The notes beneath the pieces are model-generated. The model did not search any database and was not told where the DNA came from. It saw only the letters and a program-made list of their open reading frames with translations. Of a stretch of DNA of 64,000 bases, positions 1-11,691 are shown one piece after another. Within the stretch, counting starts at the first letter, position 1. Every line of letters starts with the position of its first letter. The translations under genes and the position numbers were made by a program. This DNA is from Mnemiopsis leidyi (Eukaryota; Ctenophora; Tentaculata; Lobata; Bolinopsidae): positions 2,500 to 66,499 of the forward strand of contig JH153147.1 of NCBI GenBank assembly GCA_000226015.1, read 5' to 3'.

Positions 1-741
1 TATGATGTCAACAAATTTTCGGTAATTTTTACCTACCTCCCCCCTCCCGTCCATCATTCATCATCATGACAAACCCCCCCCCCCTTAACTGTCAGAGGTA
101 AATTAACAAAATGACATCATCACAGTCAGAACCCCCTGCTTCATGTCAAAAAAACTTGATTTGTGGTCTTTTAATTTGCAGTCATTTTTGAATTTTTTTA
201 TACTATGTCAGTGAAAACACAGTATTTCACCAGATTTCTGAATCGGAATTTTTACTTGAAAATTTTCCTTCTGATTTTGTAAAATTCCGATAAAAATTTA
301 AAAAAATTTTCAAAATTTTTCAAAAAAGTCCTAAAAATCCTAAAAATTTTTGATGACATCATCATTGGCCAAACCCCCCTCCCCCTCGTCATTAATCATC
401 ATCATTTGGAAACTCCCCCTCCCCCCTAGGTGATGACGTCATATGTGAACGACCCCTAACGGAAATTATGTCTGGTACGAGGTTGCGTATTTTGATTCCT
501 CATTCCTCGAGGTTTAATGACAATAAGCGACGGCAAGATACAGGAAATTCAGCGGTCGCCTGACGTAATGAAAGCCGCCGCAATTCTTGTTCTATTATTA
601 TTAGAAGGATTGTTGCTTGTGCCAACAGTGTAGTCTGACAGCTTGACTAATAGCCATCAGAATAATAGCTATTTGTTAAACCCTGAAACTGAAATTTAAG
701 CTGCATTATTTAAAAGATAAAGATTTTGAGTTCTCTTTCAG
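1..741. other. Non-coding, upstream/intronic to STOML1-like gene
   Basis: I see no convincing exon here. The stretch has several C-tracts alternating with TGATGACGTCA-like palindromes (about 350-450), AT-rich simple sequence and a pyrimidine tract ending in AG at 740-741 that is the acceptor for the first visible STOML1 exon. The C-tract/TGACGTCA mix recurs near 26.4-27.2 kb, so this is probably a decayed dispersed repeat rather than a promoter. The gene's 5' exon(s) must lie here unseen or left of the window. Confidence 0.5.
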
Positions 742-3095
742 ATTTACTGCTACATTTGTCGAGTATGTTATGTGGATGATTTTTTTATCTTTTCTTCCTC
801 TATTGGGATGGAAGTGCATAAAACGTGTAAAACCAAACAACGCTCTTGTAAAGCATAGACTGGGACACGACGCTTCTGTCAAATACTCTGGTTATGATGT
901 CATACTTCCATGGATAGGTGCGCCTGGCTTTCAATTAACAATAAATGATACTAATTTATATTACACAATTTTATAAGCTTAAATTGCTTCCTTTGAGGAT
1001 TTGATGATTAATATGATAGGACAATTTATTCAATTTAATATCACCAAAAAAGTGACAATCAAAATGTCACAACCTAGGTTTTGCCCCATAGACTATGGTC
1101 AAAAAACTTGACCATGACCATGGAATATTTGGTTTTCCCTTGCTTAGTAACATTAACAAGAATTTCGCCCGTTATTCCCGACAGACGGGCGATATATTTC
1201 CACCCAGCCGAAGCTGTTAAAATCTTATTTGAGAATGATAAGGAATAATACTACACTTTAAATACTCGCCACTCACTTGCAGTGATTTTAGGCATGAGCC
1301 ATGCATTGATAACGCGCACCGTGTAAATAAAATTAACATGGCACGTGCATTATAAAATGAAAATTGTGCGCGCTAAAATTCTTGCGCTTGGTTATTTCTT
1401 AGTCTGTGTCGCAATACATGTTGTAGGTATGCGAGTGAATTTTTGCCAAATGTCTGAATTGAACTTTAAATGTTTTAAAGCAAGCACTGTGCAGCCAGTA
1501 ATCCATCTGATATTGAACATTTATTCATTATTTAAAACCTTTAATATCCTATTGCAAATTTTGTTACAACTAATAACTTCATGAAGCTTCATCTACTACA
1601 ATGGGAAAATTCGCAAAAATCACTCCTCCTAATCTTTATTTTTATAATTCGGATTTCATCATTTACGAAGAGTGATTGAAGTAAACAAACAACTTTATCG
1701 CTGATATCACAATGCACATTTTGGTTTTGCACCGCCCGAATCGATCAATTATCATGATTTTCAATGACTTTTTGTGTTTGAGAAAATATTTAGCCGACTA
1801 TGTTTTTTATTGTTGTTTGGCATGTCCCAATTCCGAATTCGCAAGACCAATCATTAACCAAATCCCACACTCACGATCTTATTCATTAAATTTAATCAGT
1901 CTACAGTGATGCGCGGCGCATTGAATTAAAAACAATCTGCGCAATCGTTATTTTGATGAAGGAGCGGGACACGACGACCACGATGACGACGGACCACCAT
2001 CCTGCTAACCCCACTATACCACCAAAATCTCCCGATTCCTAACCACCTTATGCCTTGTTAAGGCCGCTTCGCGGCCGGCTGGGTGGAAAAAATTTGGCCA
2101 TGGTCATGATGAAACGTATGACCATTTGACCACGACACCCAGACATTGGCCGAATGGTCCAAACTCGTGGTCATCTTATCCCCCCCAGTGGCATTTTGTG
2201 ATTTGGTTAGTATAAAAAAAATCAATTACAACTCTTCTTTTATTCAGATAGAGCAACAGAAGTTAACATAGGTCCACAAAACATATTGCTTCCGCCATCC
2301 ACATACCATTCCAAAGATAAAGTGCTGATGGAATCTGGTCTTATGGTGGTCTATCAAGTTAAAGACCCTGTAATTTGTATGCAACTTTTAAGCTTCTCAG
2401 GGTTTTTTATTTTAAAACTATTTTTTGTTAAATGAATTCTATTCAAACTCTTGAGCATAGTTATAATTGTAACCATTTTAGGTGTGCGAGAGTTGCAAGA
2501 TATCCAACAGAGTGTAATACTTGCCAGTAAAACTGCTCTTCCCACTGTGTTATCCCAGAACAACTCGGACATGATTAATTGCTCTAAGAAATTGATAGAA
2601 TATGGTGTAACAAAAAACATTCACAATGCAGTTTGCATGTGGGGTATAGAAGTTATATCAGCTGAGCTCTCTCCATTCAAATTTACTGCCCCACCAAAAG
2701 ATGATTCATCAGAAAGTCCATTTTCAATGGCTATAAACTTTATACAAAAACTTGCTGGCCATAATCCACTGCCACCAAAAGAAAACTTCTCCATTGATGA
2801 AATGATAACTGCCCTTAAGCCTTACCTCACTAGAAAATTAGGAGAAGATGTAAATGCTGTAGCTCTATTACAGCTCACTGGAGAAAAAGGGGGCAAATGC
2901 CTTATTGATTTTAAAACACAAACTATGATTGCCAATCCCAGTACATGCCACCCAGATGTTACCATTGAGATGAGTGTAGACACATTACTATCAATGATTG
3001 ATGAAAGAGAGAGTCTTATGGATGTGTACAAAACTGGACGCATTAAAATTGAAGGAGACCTGGATGCTGCATGGCGACTACAGAAGCTGTTTTGA
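742..3095 (+). CDS. STOML1: Stomatin-like protein 1 (stomatin + SCP2 domains), 5' partial
   Basis: Three exons: 742-917, 2248-2376, 2482-3095, joined in phases 1 and 1. The first visible exon opens mid-codon after an acceptor and encodes a membrane hairpin (about residues 8-25) leading into the stomatin/SPFH domain; the joined LPWIDRATEVNIG matches the family motif LPFIDRVQRVDLR, which fixes the donor at 918 although the frame stays open past it. Exon 3 continues the SPFH coiled region (VRELQDIQQSV) and ends in an SCP2 sterol-carrier domain (KPYLTRKLGEDVNAVALLQ to INIEGDLDAAWRLQ-like end). The SPFH + SCP2 pairing is specific to STOML1, a late-endosomal cholesterol-linked membrane protein. N-terminus is missing. 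Intron 1 carries a foldback element. Family identification is firm; the exact 5' end is not. Confidence 0.87.
1040..2215. mobile_element. Degenerate foldback / MITE-like element in STOML1 intron 1
   Basis: Two arms about 1 kb apart are imperfect inverted complements. TTTCCACCCAGCCG near 1195-1212 pairs with CGGCTGGGTGGAAA near 2075-2092, the CCATGGTCATG core occurs on both sides (about 1115-1125 and 2096-2108), and AATCAAAATGTCAC-like sequence on the left answers GGCATTTTGTGATTTGG on the right. No transposase frame is visible between them. Ends and target duplication are not resolved. A non-autonomous DNA transposon is the simplest reading. Confidence 0.45.
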
Positions 3096-3662
3096 ATTCA
3101 AAATATCATTTTTGCTGTCTACCAAGTTGCAATGTATAGATAAGTTAGAATATTGTATGAATGATAAAATTTTAATTCTGGATCTGCTCAACCAGCACCT
3201 TTAATCAGATTTAAAATATACTGGTACTGGGGTGATCTGTTTTGACAGACATAGTTCACTCCAGAGGAGCACTGCAATTTTGTTGAACTAAATCTCGTCA
3301 AGAGTTTAAAAATTATAGTATAATTTAGTTTGGTGTGATGTATAGTTTGAAATTTAATGTGTGAATCAATATGTACATGCATATTATATTACAGTCTATA
3401 TTCTTATGACTTTTGGAGTTTGTGTTGTATAATTCTTTGAACATAATTATTTGTTTTCCCTAGATGAAGTATATTTTTTCACACATTTTCAATATTCATT
3501 GAAGACATCTCAAAATTGCCACATCATTTGAAGATAAAAAATTTGATGTTAGATTCAGTTTTGGGGCCTCCTAGCGAATTGAGTGTAAATAATGTATAGC
3601 ACATTGCTTATGCAGTATCATGTGGTAAATCTGAAGGACTCTTCAGTAGCTGGACATAACTT
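3096..3662. other. STOML1 3' UTR and intergenic spacer
   Basis: AT-rich sequence between the STOML1 stop and the BTB start. No exon or repeat was recognised. Confidence 0.5.
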
Positions 3663-5315
3663 ATGACAAAAAGAAAAGAAACGAATGTTGCCAATGGGAG
3701 TGATCCTACCCCATCATCTCTGTCGATTCCCAACCAAAGGAATCTGAAGAGTTTTCTGACTAATCCAAAGCTTCCCCATATTGTTTGTTTGTCTGTCAAA
3801 GAGTCAAATTTTTTAGTGAACTCCATTGTTCTTTGTTTGCACAGCTCTGTTTTTGAAAGTGATATCTCAGCTCTTGCCAGCGGAGACCATACCTTGCTGT
3901 TGCACAAAGATTTAATCCATGTTGATGATATTGAATCAACCATCAGAGATTGCCTTGAATACATGCATGGTGAGAAAGTAACACTCACTTATACCAATGT
4001 CTATAAATTTTTCAAATTTGCTAGTATTTACAAAGTAGCTCCTTTACTTTCAAGTTGTGAGACTTTTATTGATTGCCATCTGAGTAGTATTGGAATAGTG
4101 GAGCTAATTGAAATCTTTAGTGACATTGACAAGTTAAGGTCATCTGTGAACTACATAAAGAGGAATTGCGAGAAAATAATAAAACACATTTTACAAGAAC
4201 AGTGCATATTAATGGTTTGTTGTAATAAAAGCAAGATAGAATTTCTAAAACTTTTGATCCAGTCCTGCTTGTCCAAATGTGGTGGGGATCTTCTTCTTGT
4301 CCTTGTACAGAATGATGAATTTAGTAACAGCAATCTCTTAGATTTTCCTTTAGAAAAATTGTACTACACTGGACTTTTCCCAATCTTAGAGGACTTTCAG
4401 AAGTTTATTCATTTACTGGTAACATCAGTGCAGGATACTGCTTCGGAGAAAAATAAGCTTATGCTCAAACGTTTGTCTCTTGCAAGTCGAATTTTAGGTA
4501 ACAGAATTGAGCCAAAAACAAGAAATGGAAAATTAGAGGCTGCACAAAAATTTGACCTCAAAGATTCCTCTAAAACAGATGCTCTAAGGATTAGTGAAGC
4601 AACATTGCAACATCCTTATTCAGACACTATTGCGACTTTTATGCAAAAATCATCAGGCATGATGCCAAACATCAAAATAAAGAATGATATCATGCATGAT
4701 ATGCAAGAGATGTTTGTTGAACTTGATCATCATGTCAAGAGAAATTCTCTGGGTGACTACTACAGAATGGAGTTGCTTTTAGGATGGTTTCTTAGTAAAA
4801 AATGTACATTTGATATGGATGCTTTAAAAGCTTTTCTAAACACTTTTAATTTTATGCTTCTCAACAAGACATATTTTGAGGAAAATCTTAGGACTTACTT
4901 TTTGTTTTTTAAACCCTTTGAGATAAAACAATTTTTAGACGAATTGTATGATATTGACAGTTTCTTTCTCATTCAGCGACAGGTAAATCTAAAGGACCTT
5001 GGAAGCGCAATTTTAAGGTCTGGAAACATTCTGTTATCAGGTTCTACCCCCTGTTCAGTCAAAAGATGTGAAGGAAAAAACCATACCATTGGGACTATTT
5101 CAATTAAATTACGTGTGTCCCCAGAAGATCACTCTTATGGACTTATTAGAAAAAACCAGCACCAGAAATTGCTGCAGCATTACTACATGACACTTTTTGA
5201 TAAAAACATGACGTTTTCTGGTATTGTTTCATTGAAAATATTAACTAAAGCAGATCTGTTGGATGTTATCAAATCATTCTCATACTTCCGTATTAATTTG
5301 ATTTACAAAAAATGA
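3663..5315 (+). CDS. BTB/POZ-domain protein, single exon
   Basis: A 550-residue uninterrupted frame. Residues about 37-146 look like a BTB domain: hydrophobic strand PHIVCLSV, the FLVNSIVLCLHSSVFESDI helix-turn equivalent to the usual FxxHKxVLAARSxxF segment, then LEYMHGEKVTLTYTNVYKFFKFASIYKVAPLLSSCETFI, the canonical end of BTB. The remainder (about 150-550) is helical and leucine-rich, compatible with a BACK-like region, without Kelch or MATH motifs that I can see. BTB proteins usually dimerise and many are adaptors for Cullin-3 ubiquitin ligases; that role is inferred. It lies 190 bp upstream of the GPAT gene on the same strand. Orthology is unknown. Confidence 0.7.
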   Translation: MTKRKETNVANGSDPTPSSLSIPNQRNLKSFLTNPKLPHIVCLSVKESNFLVNSIVLCLHSSVFESDISALASGDHTLLLHKDLIHVDDIESTIRDCLEYMHGEKVTLTYTNVYKFFKFASIYKVAPLLSSCETFIDCHLSSIGIVELIEIFSDIDKLRSSVNYIKRNCEKIIKHILQEQCILMVCCNKSKIEFLKLLIQSCLSKCGGDLLLVLVQNDEFSNSNLLDFPLEKLYYTGLFPILEDFQKFIHLLVTSVQDTASEKNKLMLKRLSLASRILGNRIEPKTRNGKLEAAQKFDLKDSSKTDALRISEATLQHPYSDTIATFMQKSSGMMPNIKIKNDIMHDMQEMFVELDHHVKRNSLGDYYRMELLLGWFLSKKCTFDMDALKAFLNTFNFMLLNKTYFEENLRTYFLFFKPFEIKQFLDELYDIDSFFLIQRQVNLKDLGSAILRSGNILLSGSTPCSVKRCEGKNHTIGTISIKLRVSPEDHSYGLIRKNQHQKLLQHYYMTLFDKNMTFSGIVSLKILTKADLLDVIKSFSYFRINLIYKK

Positions 5316-5505
5316 AACTGCCGAATGAATTTCATTGAATAAAAATGCTCTCATTTGCTATAGTTTGTTTCTGAAGTTAACATTTGCATTTTATTCCACC
5401 ATTTCTTTTTATCAACTGATTCCTTTAAGCTTAAACCTGGAAATAAAAATTTAGTTAACTTTGCTAAACTAAACTTTTTACTATCCCTCTTTTTATAGAT
5501 GTTTA

Positions 5506-7887
5506 ATGGATTCTACAACTTTAAACCGAGTTGATGCAGTCTTCAAAAAATGGGAGAAAAAAGACATCACAGCTCAAATTAAGGAGCATGCAATATCTGG
5601 TAAAGATAAATGGATCTCAAAGTATGGTAGCAACCCAGCTGCCATCCCCAGAATGAGAAAGAATTACAGAACTCCTAGTCAGCGCCAGAGAGTTCAACAC
5701 GATGGATACAATGGGTATTTACCAAGTCTCGGTATCAAAATATCTCACAAACTAGTAGCGGCATCCAATAAATGCTGTTACCGCTGTACTCCTACAAGTC
5801 ATGCAGAATGGAAACCTACTACCGATAGACAGGTAAATCTTCTTTATCTTCCCACTTACAGACGTTTCGGGATGTTTCCTTATTACTTCAATGACATTTA
5901 CAAGAGCTCGACCTTGAAAGTTTCAGACCTGCCTGAGACGGAGAGTGCAGTTCTCTCCTCAGCAGAAGTTCGGGATCAGATCGAGAGTTATGATGATAGG
6001 AATCAAGCCATTTTGAAAGCCCAAAAGCTTTACAAAACAATTGCTGCCCATTCCTGTTCACTTATTGCTAAAGTTATTGGATGGGTGCTAAGTAAGGTTC
6101 TTCAATTTTCTACTAGTGGTATTTTTGTTGAAGAAAAAGAAATTGAAATACTGAGGCAAGCTGTAAAAGAGAGAAAGGGAGAAAAACTTCCGATCCTATA
6201 TTTGCCCTTGCACAGGTCCCACCTTGACTATGTTATTCTAATGTGGACACTCTGTATGTGTGATCTGCCTTCTCCATTTGTTGCTGCTGGTGATAATCTT
6301 AACATACCATTTGTTGGCCCTCTTCTCAGAAAGCTGGGTGCCTTTTATATCAGGCGAAGACCAAAAGAGGATCATGAACTGTATAAATCTATTTTAGGTC
6401 AGTATATGGTAGAGTTACTGAAAGGGGGCTGTTCAATCGAGTTTTTTATCGAAGGAAGACGTTCAAGAAGTGGTCTCATTAACCCTTCCAAGGTTGGTCT
6501 CCTGAGTCAGATAGTCACAGCAGTAAAGGACGGAGTGATACGAGATGTGCTGATTTGTCCCCTTTCCATTACTTATGATAAGGTGCCTGAAGAAAGCCTC
6601 ACTCTGGAGTTGCAAGGTGCTAAGAAGGAAGCAGAAAATGTCTTCTCTGCTCTTTGGTACTCTCTAACATTTCCTATCAGACAACATTATGGTTCAATAT
6701 GTGTTAACTTTTCAGAGCCGTTTTCCTTATACGAGTATGTAGAAAAGACTCTGTCAGATGTGCGATTACCTTCAGACAGATGGCTCAACCATTCAGATAT
6801 GGATTCTGCAGCTGTGTTTCGGTTAGCATCAAGGTTAGGAGACCATGTCCTGTTCAATGCTATGGAGACTAGTAGTGTCAGTGCTATTGCAGTTGCATCT
6901 ACAGTTCTACTCAACACAACTGCCAGAAGTTCTCAAGCTGACTTAGAGAAAACTGGCAGGCTATGGAAGGATGTTTTGAAAACGTTAAAGAAAAGTTACA
7001 CGACACAGTTCAAGACAGGATATCTGACTTCTGCCATCAACGACTTAAAAGGATGCCTGGAAGTAACACAGGAAAACATAGAAGGTGAAAAAGTCGAGTT
7101 GTACAACAGGCCGAGAAACAGTACAACAGATCTTCTTCTTCACTATTACTCCGCACCTCTAGCCATGTTCTCTCTCTCACTCAGTGCATTGTGTATCAGT
7201 GTTCCTGGCATCATTGTCCACAACAAGCTGACCGACACTCATACTGTCTCTAAAAACAAGCTCATGCTCCGTGCTCAATATCTATGTGGGATTCTCCAGA
7301 GCACTATGAAAGCCAACCCTCCTTGTGTTGCTGTTGATCAGCAACTCTCCTTTGACCTAGACAATCTCTTTGCTCTCGATATTTTTCAACACAAGCAATC
7401 TGCTTTGTCGACTACAGAACAAAGTCGTCTGAACAAAGCCGCAGCTATGTGGGACGATTCTACAGATGTTGGCATCAACGAGCCTGAGTATTACGATGAT
7501 TCGATCCTCGTGAACATGGGTAAGATGAACACATGTCTCCAAATAGGATCAATTTTGTTGCCTTACATCAAAACGTTCTGGTTTGTTCTGGAATACACTG
7601 ATCTCCTGACCGAATCCCTCCATATAAACAAGTCAGAGTTTGTCGACGATCTGTGTGAGATTGGTCAAGAAGAGTATGAGAAAGGAATCAGACCTGCTAT
7701 GTGCACCTCACAGTTTCACATCTCCAATTTTGTCGATACGCTCATCACTGATATGAAGGTTATTGTAGTTGAGGGTGAGTATTTAAAACTCAGCAAGCAG
7801 TATGATGGTACGGAAGCTTTCTTGATTATGGTTAGTTACATTTCTATCTTTCTGTCAGAAAGACTCCCTCTGTATCTTGACCCTTAG
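5506..7887 (+). CDS. GPAM: Glycerol-3-phosphate acyltransferase 1, mitochondrial type, single exon
   Basis: Encodes 793 residues, near the 828 of vertebrate GPAT1, which makes lysophosphatidate from glycerol-3-phosphate and acyl-CoA on the outer mitochondrial membrane. Acyltransferase block I is HRSHLDY at about residue 236; GDNLNIPFVGPLLRKLGAF and the FIEGRRSRSG block at about 314-323 are intact. An N-terminal NKCCYRCTP motif matches the RCCYSCTP motif of GPAT1 and is not expected in GNPAT, and there is no C-terminal peroxisomal AKL; both favour GPAT1 over GNPAT. A pyrimidine-rich acceptor just upstream (ends about 5498) suggests a 5' UTR intron. The start at 5506 is the first in-frame ATG after it. 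The coding region has no introns, unlike most animal orthologues. Confidence 0.87.
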   Translation: MDSTTLNRVDAVFKKWEKKDITAQIKEHAISGKDKWISKYGSNPAAIPRMRKNYRTPSQRQRVQHDGYNGYLPSLGIKISHKLVAASNKCCYRCTPTSHAEWKPTTDRQVNLLYLPTYRRFGMFPYYFNDIYKSSTLKVSDLPETESAVLSSAEVRDQIESYDDRNQAILKAQKLYKTIAAHSCSLIAKVIGWVLSKVLQFSTSGIFVEEKEIEILRQAVKERKGEKLPILYLPLHRSHLDYVILMWTLCMCDLPSPFVAAGDNLNIPFVGPLLRKLGAFYIRRRPKEDHELYKSILGQYMVELLKGGCSIEFFIEGRRSRSGLINPSKVGLLSQIVTAVKDGVIRDVLICPLSITYDKVPEESLTLELQGAKKEAENVFSALWYSLTFPIRQHYGSICVNFSEPFSLYEYVEKTLSDVRLPSDRWLNHSDMDSAAVFRLASRLGDHVLFNAMETSSVSAIAVASTVLLNTTARSSQADLEKTGRLWKDVLKTLKKSYTTQFKTGYLTSAINDLKGCLEVTQENIEGEKVELYNRPRNSTTDLLLHYYSAPLAMFSLSLSALCISVPGIIVHNKLTDTHTVSKNKLMLRAQYLCGILQSTMKANPPCVAVDQQLSFDLDNLFALDIFQHKQSALSTTEQSRLNKAAAMWDDSTDVGINEPEYYDDSILVNMGKMNTCLQIGSILLPYIKTFWFVLEYTDLLTESLHINKSEFVDDLCEIGQEEYEKGIRPAMCTSQFHISNFVDTLITDMKVIVVEGEYLKLSKQYDGTEAFLIMVSYISIFLSERLPLYLDP

Positions 7888-8360
7888 TGAACGCTAGACA
7901 TATAAATAGATAAAAGATAAGATTGAATATGTTTCATTTTCCAACAACTCAACTAATTTTATTGTAAATTTTCTTAATTGTTTGATAAATAGGGAAGTTT
8001 CTTGATGGTCTCCTTACAAGAAACGTGTTTACTTCATAGGAATATTTTGTTAATGTTATTGCATCAGTCAAGATTCCCCAGACTTTTCATTTTTGTCAAT
8101 AACACCCGAATGTTTCAAATGATATAATTTTAAACTAATTTTAATTCTAAATTATTTTGCAACTTGAATGAGTCGTTCTTAAAACCAAATGCATTTCTCG
8201 ACAATTCAGAAAAGTTTCATGCTAAAGTATACTGAAAATATTTAATAGGTTCTTGGTTGCTTCCAAAGTACATTCATAAAATATTGGTCATAAATAACAT
8301 CAATCAATATTTTTGCTGACATGGCGAGATCTAAACAGAATTCGAACCACCCATTAGAAG
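7888..8360. other. Intergenic spacer between GPAM and ALDH7A1
   Basis: AT-rich, no coding potential or repeat structure recognised. It should hold the GPAM 3' UTR and the ALDH7A1 promoter, but no specific motif can be assigned. Confidence 0.45.
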
Positions 8361-11300
8361 ATGTCTCTTTTCAAGATCACCAAGACCACCAAGCCCCTCG
8401 TGTCACGATGCATGTCCATGTTGGTGAACGACCCCAGTTACTCCTGGTTATCTGAGATAGGAATCAAGGAGGTTAATGACGGTGTGTACAACGGTTCTTG
8501 GGGAGGGAGTGGTAACGTTGTTACCTCCGTCTCTCCTATCAATGAACAACCTATAGCTCAAGTTGTTGAGGTTTGTTAAAGTTTCTATCTTGAGTTCTTT
8601 ACGGTTGATAGGCGCTTTTGGTGCTCAAACGTGACATAAGACAAAATGCGTTTAATTAAAACCTTCTTGGTTTAAATTTACAATATGCCAGGGGACAGTT
8701 GAGGATTACAAAGAGGTTGTTAGAGCGTCAAAAGAGGCATCCAAACAGTGGGCCATGGTAAGACATTGTCAAATGAAAGTTAAAGTGAAGTTTTTTAAGC
8801 AATAGACCTAAGAGTAAATACGAACTAGGCTAAGGTAAGATATTGTCATAGATAAAGTTTATAGTCTTTAAAAAATTCCTTTTCGACTCGAGTGTTTATT
8901 GTTTAAGCACCAAGATTCTATTTATCCCACCCTCAGACACCGGCACCTGTGCGTGGAGAGTTTGTCAGGCAAGTAGGAGAGCATCTCAGAGACAAACTTG
9001 AACCCCTCGGTAAACTTGTCTCTTTGGAGATGGGTAAGATCCTCCCTGAGGGCATTGGAGAGGTTCAGGAAGCGGTGGACATTGCTGACTACGCTACTGG
9101 GCTCTCTAGGATGCTTAACGGAAAAGTCATTCCCTCTGAAAGTGAGTTTATTTGAAGACAGCTCCCAAGATGAGATTCAGCACAAAATTTCGTTCCAACT
9201 AACAACTAACAGCCGATTTCTGGATTAATTAATCTTTGTTTTATGAGACAACGTATTCAATTTCCCACCAGATTTACTATCTATAACCCCCTTTTTCTCC
9301 AGGACCAGGTCACATGATGCTGGAAAACTGGCATCCTCTTGGAGTTATCGGAGTTATCACCGCTTTCAACTTCCCAGTAGCACCTTACTTCTGGAACTTT
9401 ACAATAGCTAATGTTTGTGGGAACGCTTGTTTGTGGAAGGGAGCTCCAACTACTCCCCTTACTGGGGTCGCCTGCACCAAGTTTGTAACTCAATAAGTGT
9501 ACTCAGATTGATAGGCTCGATTTCATTTGTTTTTGTACAGCAAATCCTTCTTTAGGGGCATGATGAAAGTTAAACGAGACGTCAGCTCAGTTTGTTCATA
9601 CCTGTCCACTGCTTCAGGTTGATTGCGGACGTGTTGGAAGCTAACAAACTCCCGGGTGGTCTAAGTGGTCTTATTTCCGGCGGAGCCGATGTCGGGTGAG
9701 TTACACACATTATCTTTGTCTATCTCAGATTGTTTGCTGATAAGGTTGTTCCATTACATAGTTGCGATAATTAATTTTAACGAGTTTAAGTTATGATTAA
9801 AAAAGCAATTCACAATATTGATACACTCTCACCCCTCAGTGCTGCCATGGTGGAAGATCCAACTGTAAACCTCCTCTCTTTCACCGGCAGTTGTCACATC
9901 GGCAAACAAGTCGGGGCTAAGGTAAATCTCATAGGTTTCTCACTTTTAATTGAGAAGTTAAAACCAGACTCATGCTCTCAAATTACTACAGTCTGCAAAA
10001 CACATTCCTGATACAGCACTTCCCCCCGCCAGGTACAAAGTCGTATGGGGAAGTTGATCCTGGAGCTGGGAGGGAACAACGCGATCAGTGTGATGGAGGA
10101 TGCGGACCTCAACATGCTTGTACCCGCTGTCTGTTTCGCTAGTGTCGGTACTGCCGGACAGAGGTGTACCACTACTAGACGTCTGGTAGGTCGGGAGTGT
10201 CACTCTGGGTCAATGGTTGTCAAGAATGTCACTCTAGGTTGCTTTTCGAGTTTGAAAAGTTCTAGGAACGGTTATTCTTTCCAGTTTTACTCTTGATGTT
10301 CACAGTAGTGGCAATAAACAGTTGCATGATTGAAACTATCATCTTTAATTGTTTACTCTATTTGATAGTTGTGAATGACATATCTTCATACATATTTCCT
10401 ACAACAGATCGTGCACAAGAATCTAATAGACGAGGTTGTAAAGAGACTAATCTCCGCCTACAAACAAGTAAAGATAGGAAACCCGCTGGAAAAGGGGAAC
10501 TTGTGCGGTCCTCTCCACACTACCGCTGCGGTAGAGGCGTACAAGGAGGCCATATCTGAAGCTGCTGCTCTAGTAAGTCCTTCTGTAAGCTGCTTTGTGG
10601 GATGTTTGTCTCTATAGTTGTGTAATAGAAAGTGAAGTATAAACAACGTTTACTCTTGTTTATCACTATAGTTGTGAAATAGAAAGTGAAGTATTAACAA
10701 CGTTAACTGTTGTTTCCTGAATCTGTAATTTTTTGTAATTACCACTCTCCCCATCTCAGGGAGGTAAAATAGAAGTAGGAGGAAATGTAGTGGAGGGACG
10801 TTACGTAGAACCGACTATCGTTACTGGACTTCCTCACAACTCCGATCTCGTTATGAGGGAGACCTTCGCTCCAATTCTTTACGTTGTGCCTTGCGAAGTT
10901 AGTAATTCTGTTTGTTTTCGATTCTCCACACCACAGAATTAACAGATTTCCCGTGTCATGATGTCACTGTCTTCTTTTTGTTGCTTATTACAATAAATTT
11001 ACATCGTTAGTACCCTGATGTCTTCAGGACTTTGAGGATGCAGTTGCGATAAACAACGAAGTGTCGCAAGGTCTATCTTCCTCGATATTCACCACAAAAC
11101 CTGAATACATTTTCAGGTAAATTTCATTTTAGTTTATTACGTCATAATTGTGTGTTAAGTAAACTACAGACTTTTTCCTGCCTATTATGAATTTGATGCC
11201 CCTTTCATTCTGCTCGACAGAAGGAAAAGCACAGTATTTTGAGATTAGACCACATCCGTATCGCATTGTGTAGAAAAAGTCAGGAGTTTACCGCTTCTCC

Positions 11301-11691
11301 CCTCCAGATGGGTAGGAGCAGGCGGCGCAGACAGCGGTATCTGTAACGTTAACATCCCCACCAACGGCGCCGAGATCGGCGGCGCGTTCGGCGGCGAGAA
11401 GGAGACCGGCGGCGGCAGAGAGAGCGGCAGCGACGCCTGGAAGCAGTACTGTCGACGGGCAACATGGTAAGTGTTGGGACATCAGGGGGAGGGGGGTCGG
11501 TTACTTAGGTGGGGGGGGGGGGGGCTTCTCTTTAAACTTTATACAGCTAATAGGATGATATCTTGATTACTATGTTGTTGGCTGTTGCTAAGTTTGGACC
11601 GCTGTTCTATTTTGTTCTATAATTTCTCTTTTTCAGCACCATCAACTACTCCAAAGATCTACCCTTAGCTCAAGGCATTGACTTCAGCTGA
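8361..11691 (+). CDS. ALDH7A1: Alpha-aminoadipic semialdehyde dehydrogenase (antiquitin)
   Basis: Twelve exons join in frame to 525 codons: 8361-8570, 8692-8757, 8937-9141, 9303-9480, 9618-9695, 9840-9921, 10033-10185, 10408-10572, 10760-10897, 11028-11116, 11308-11466, 11637-11691. The enzyme oxidises alpha-aminoadipic semialdehyde in lysine breakdown and also acts on betaine aldehyde. Visible family marks: [24 protein letters not shown], the catalytic glutamate in LELGGNNA, the catalytic cysteine in [11 protein letters not shown], and the antiquitin C-terminal block [20 protein letters not shown]. The basic, Ser/Thr-rich N-terminus resembles a mitochondrial presequence. Exon 11 is markedly more GC-rich than its surroundings. 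All introns are short (about 110-280 bp). Identification is firm. Confidence 0.95.
10610..10725. repeat. 56-bp tandem duplication in ALDH7A1 intron 8
   Basis: Two copies of a unit beginning ATAGTTGTGTAATAGAAAG (about 10613 and 10669) with a few substitutions. It lies wholly inside the intron, so unlike the SPT4 and DHX34 arrays it does not copy a splice site. Confidence 0.75.

Noticed and set aside
917-976. Reading the STOML1 exon past 917 (APGFQLTINDT continues the frame)
   Set aside because: It superficially resembles the next stomatin motif, but splicing at 918 to 2248 gives WIDRATEVNIG, which aligns residue for residue with the family; no donor exists further along.
5506-7887. GNPAT (peroxisomal DHAP acyltransferase) as the identity
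   Set aside because: The N-terminal CCYRCTP motif, length near 800 and lack of a peroxisomal C-terminal tripeptide point to GPAT1/GPAM.
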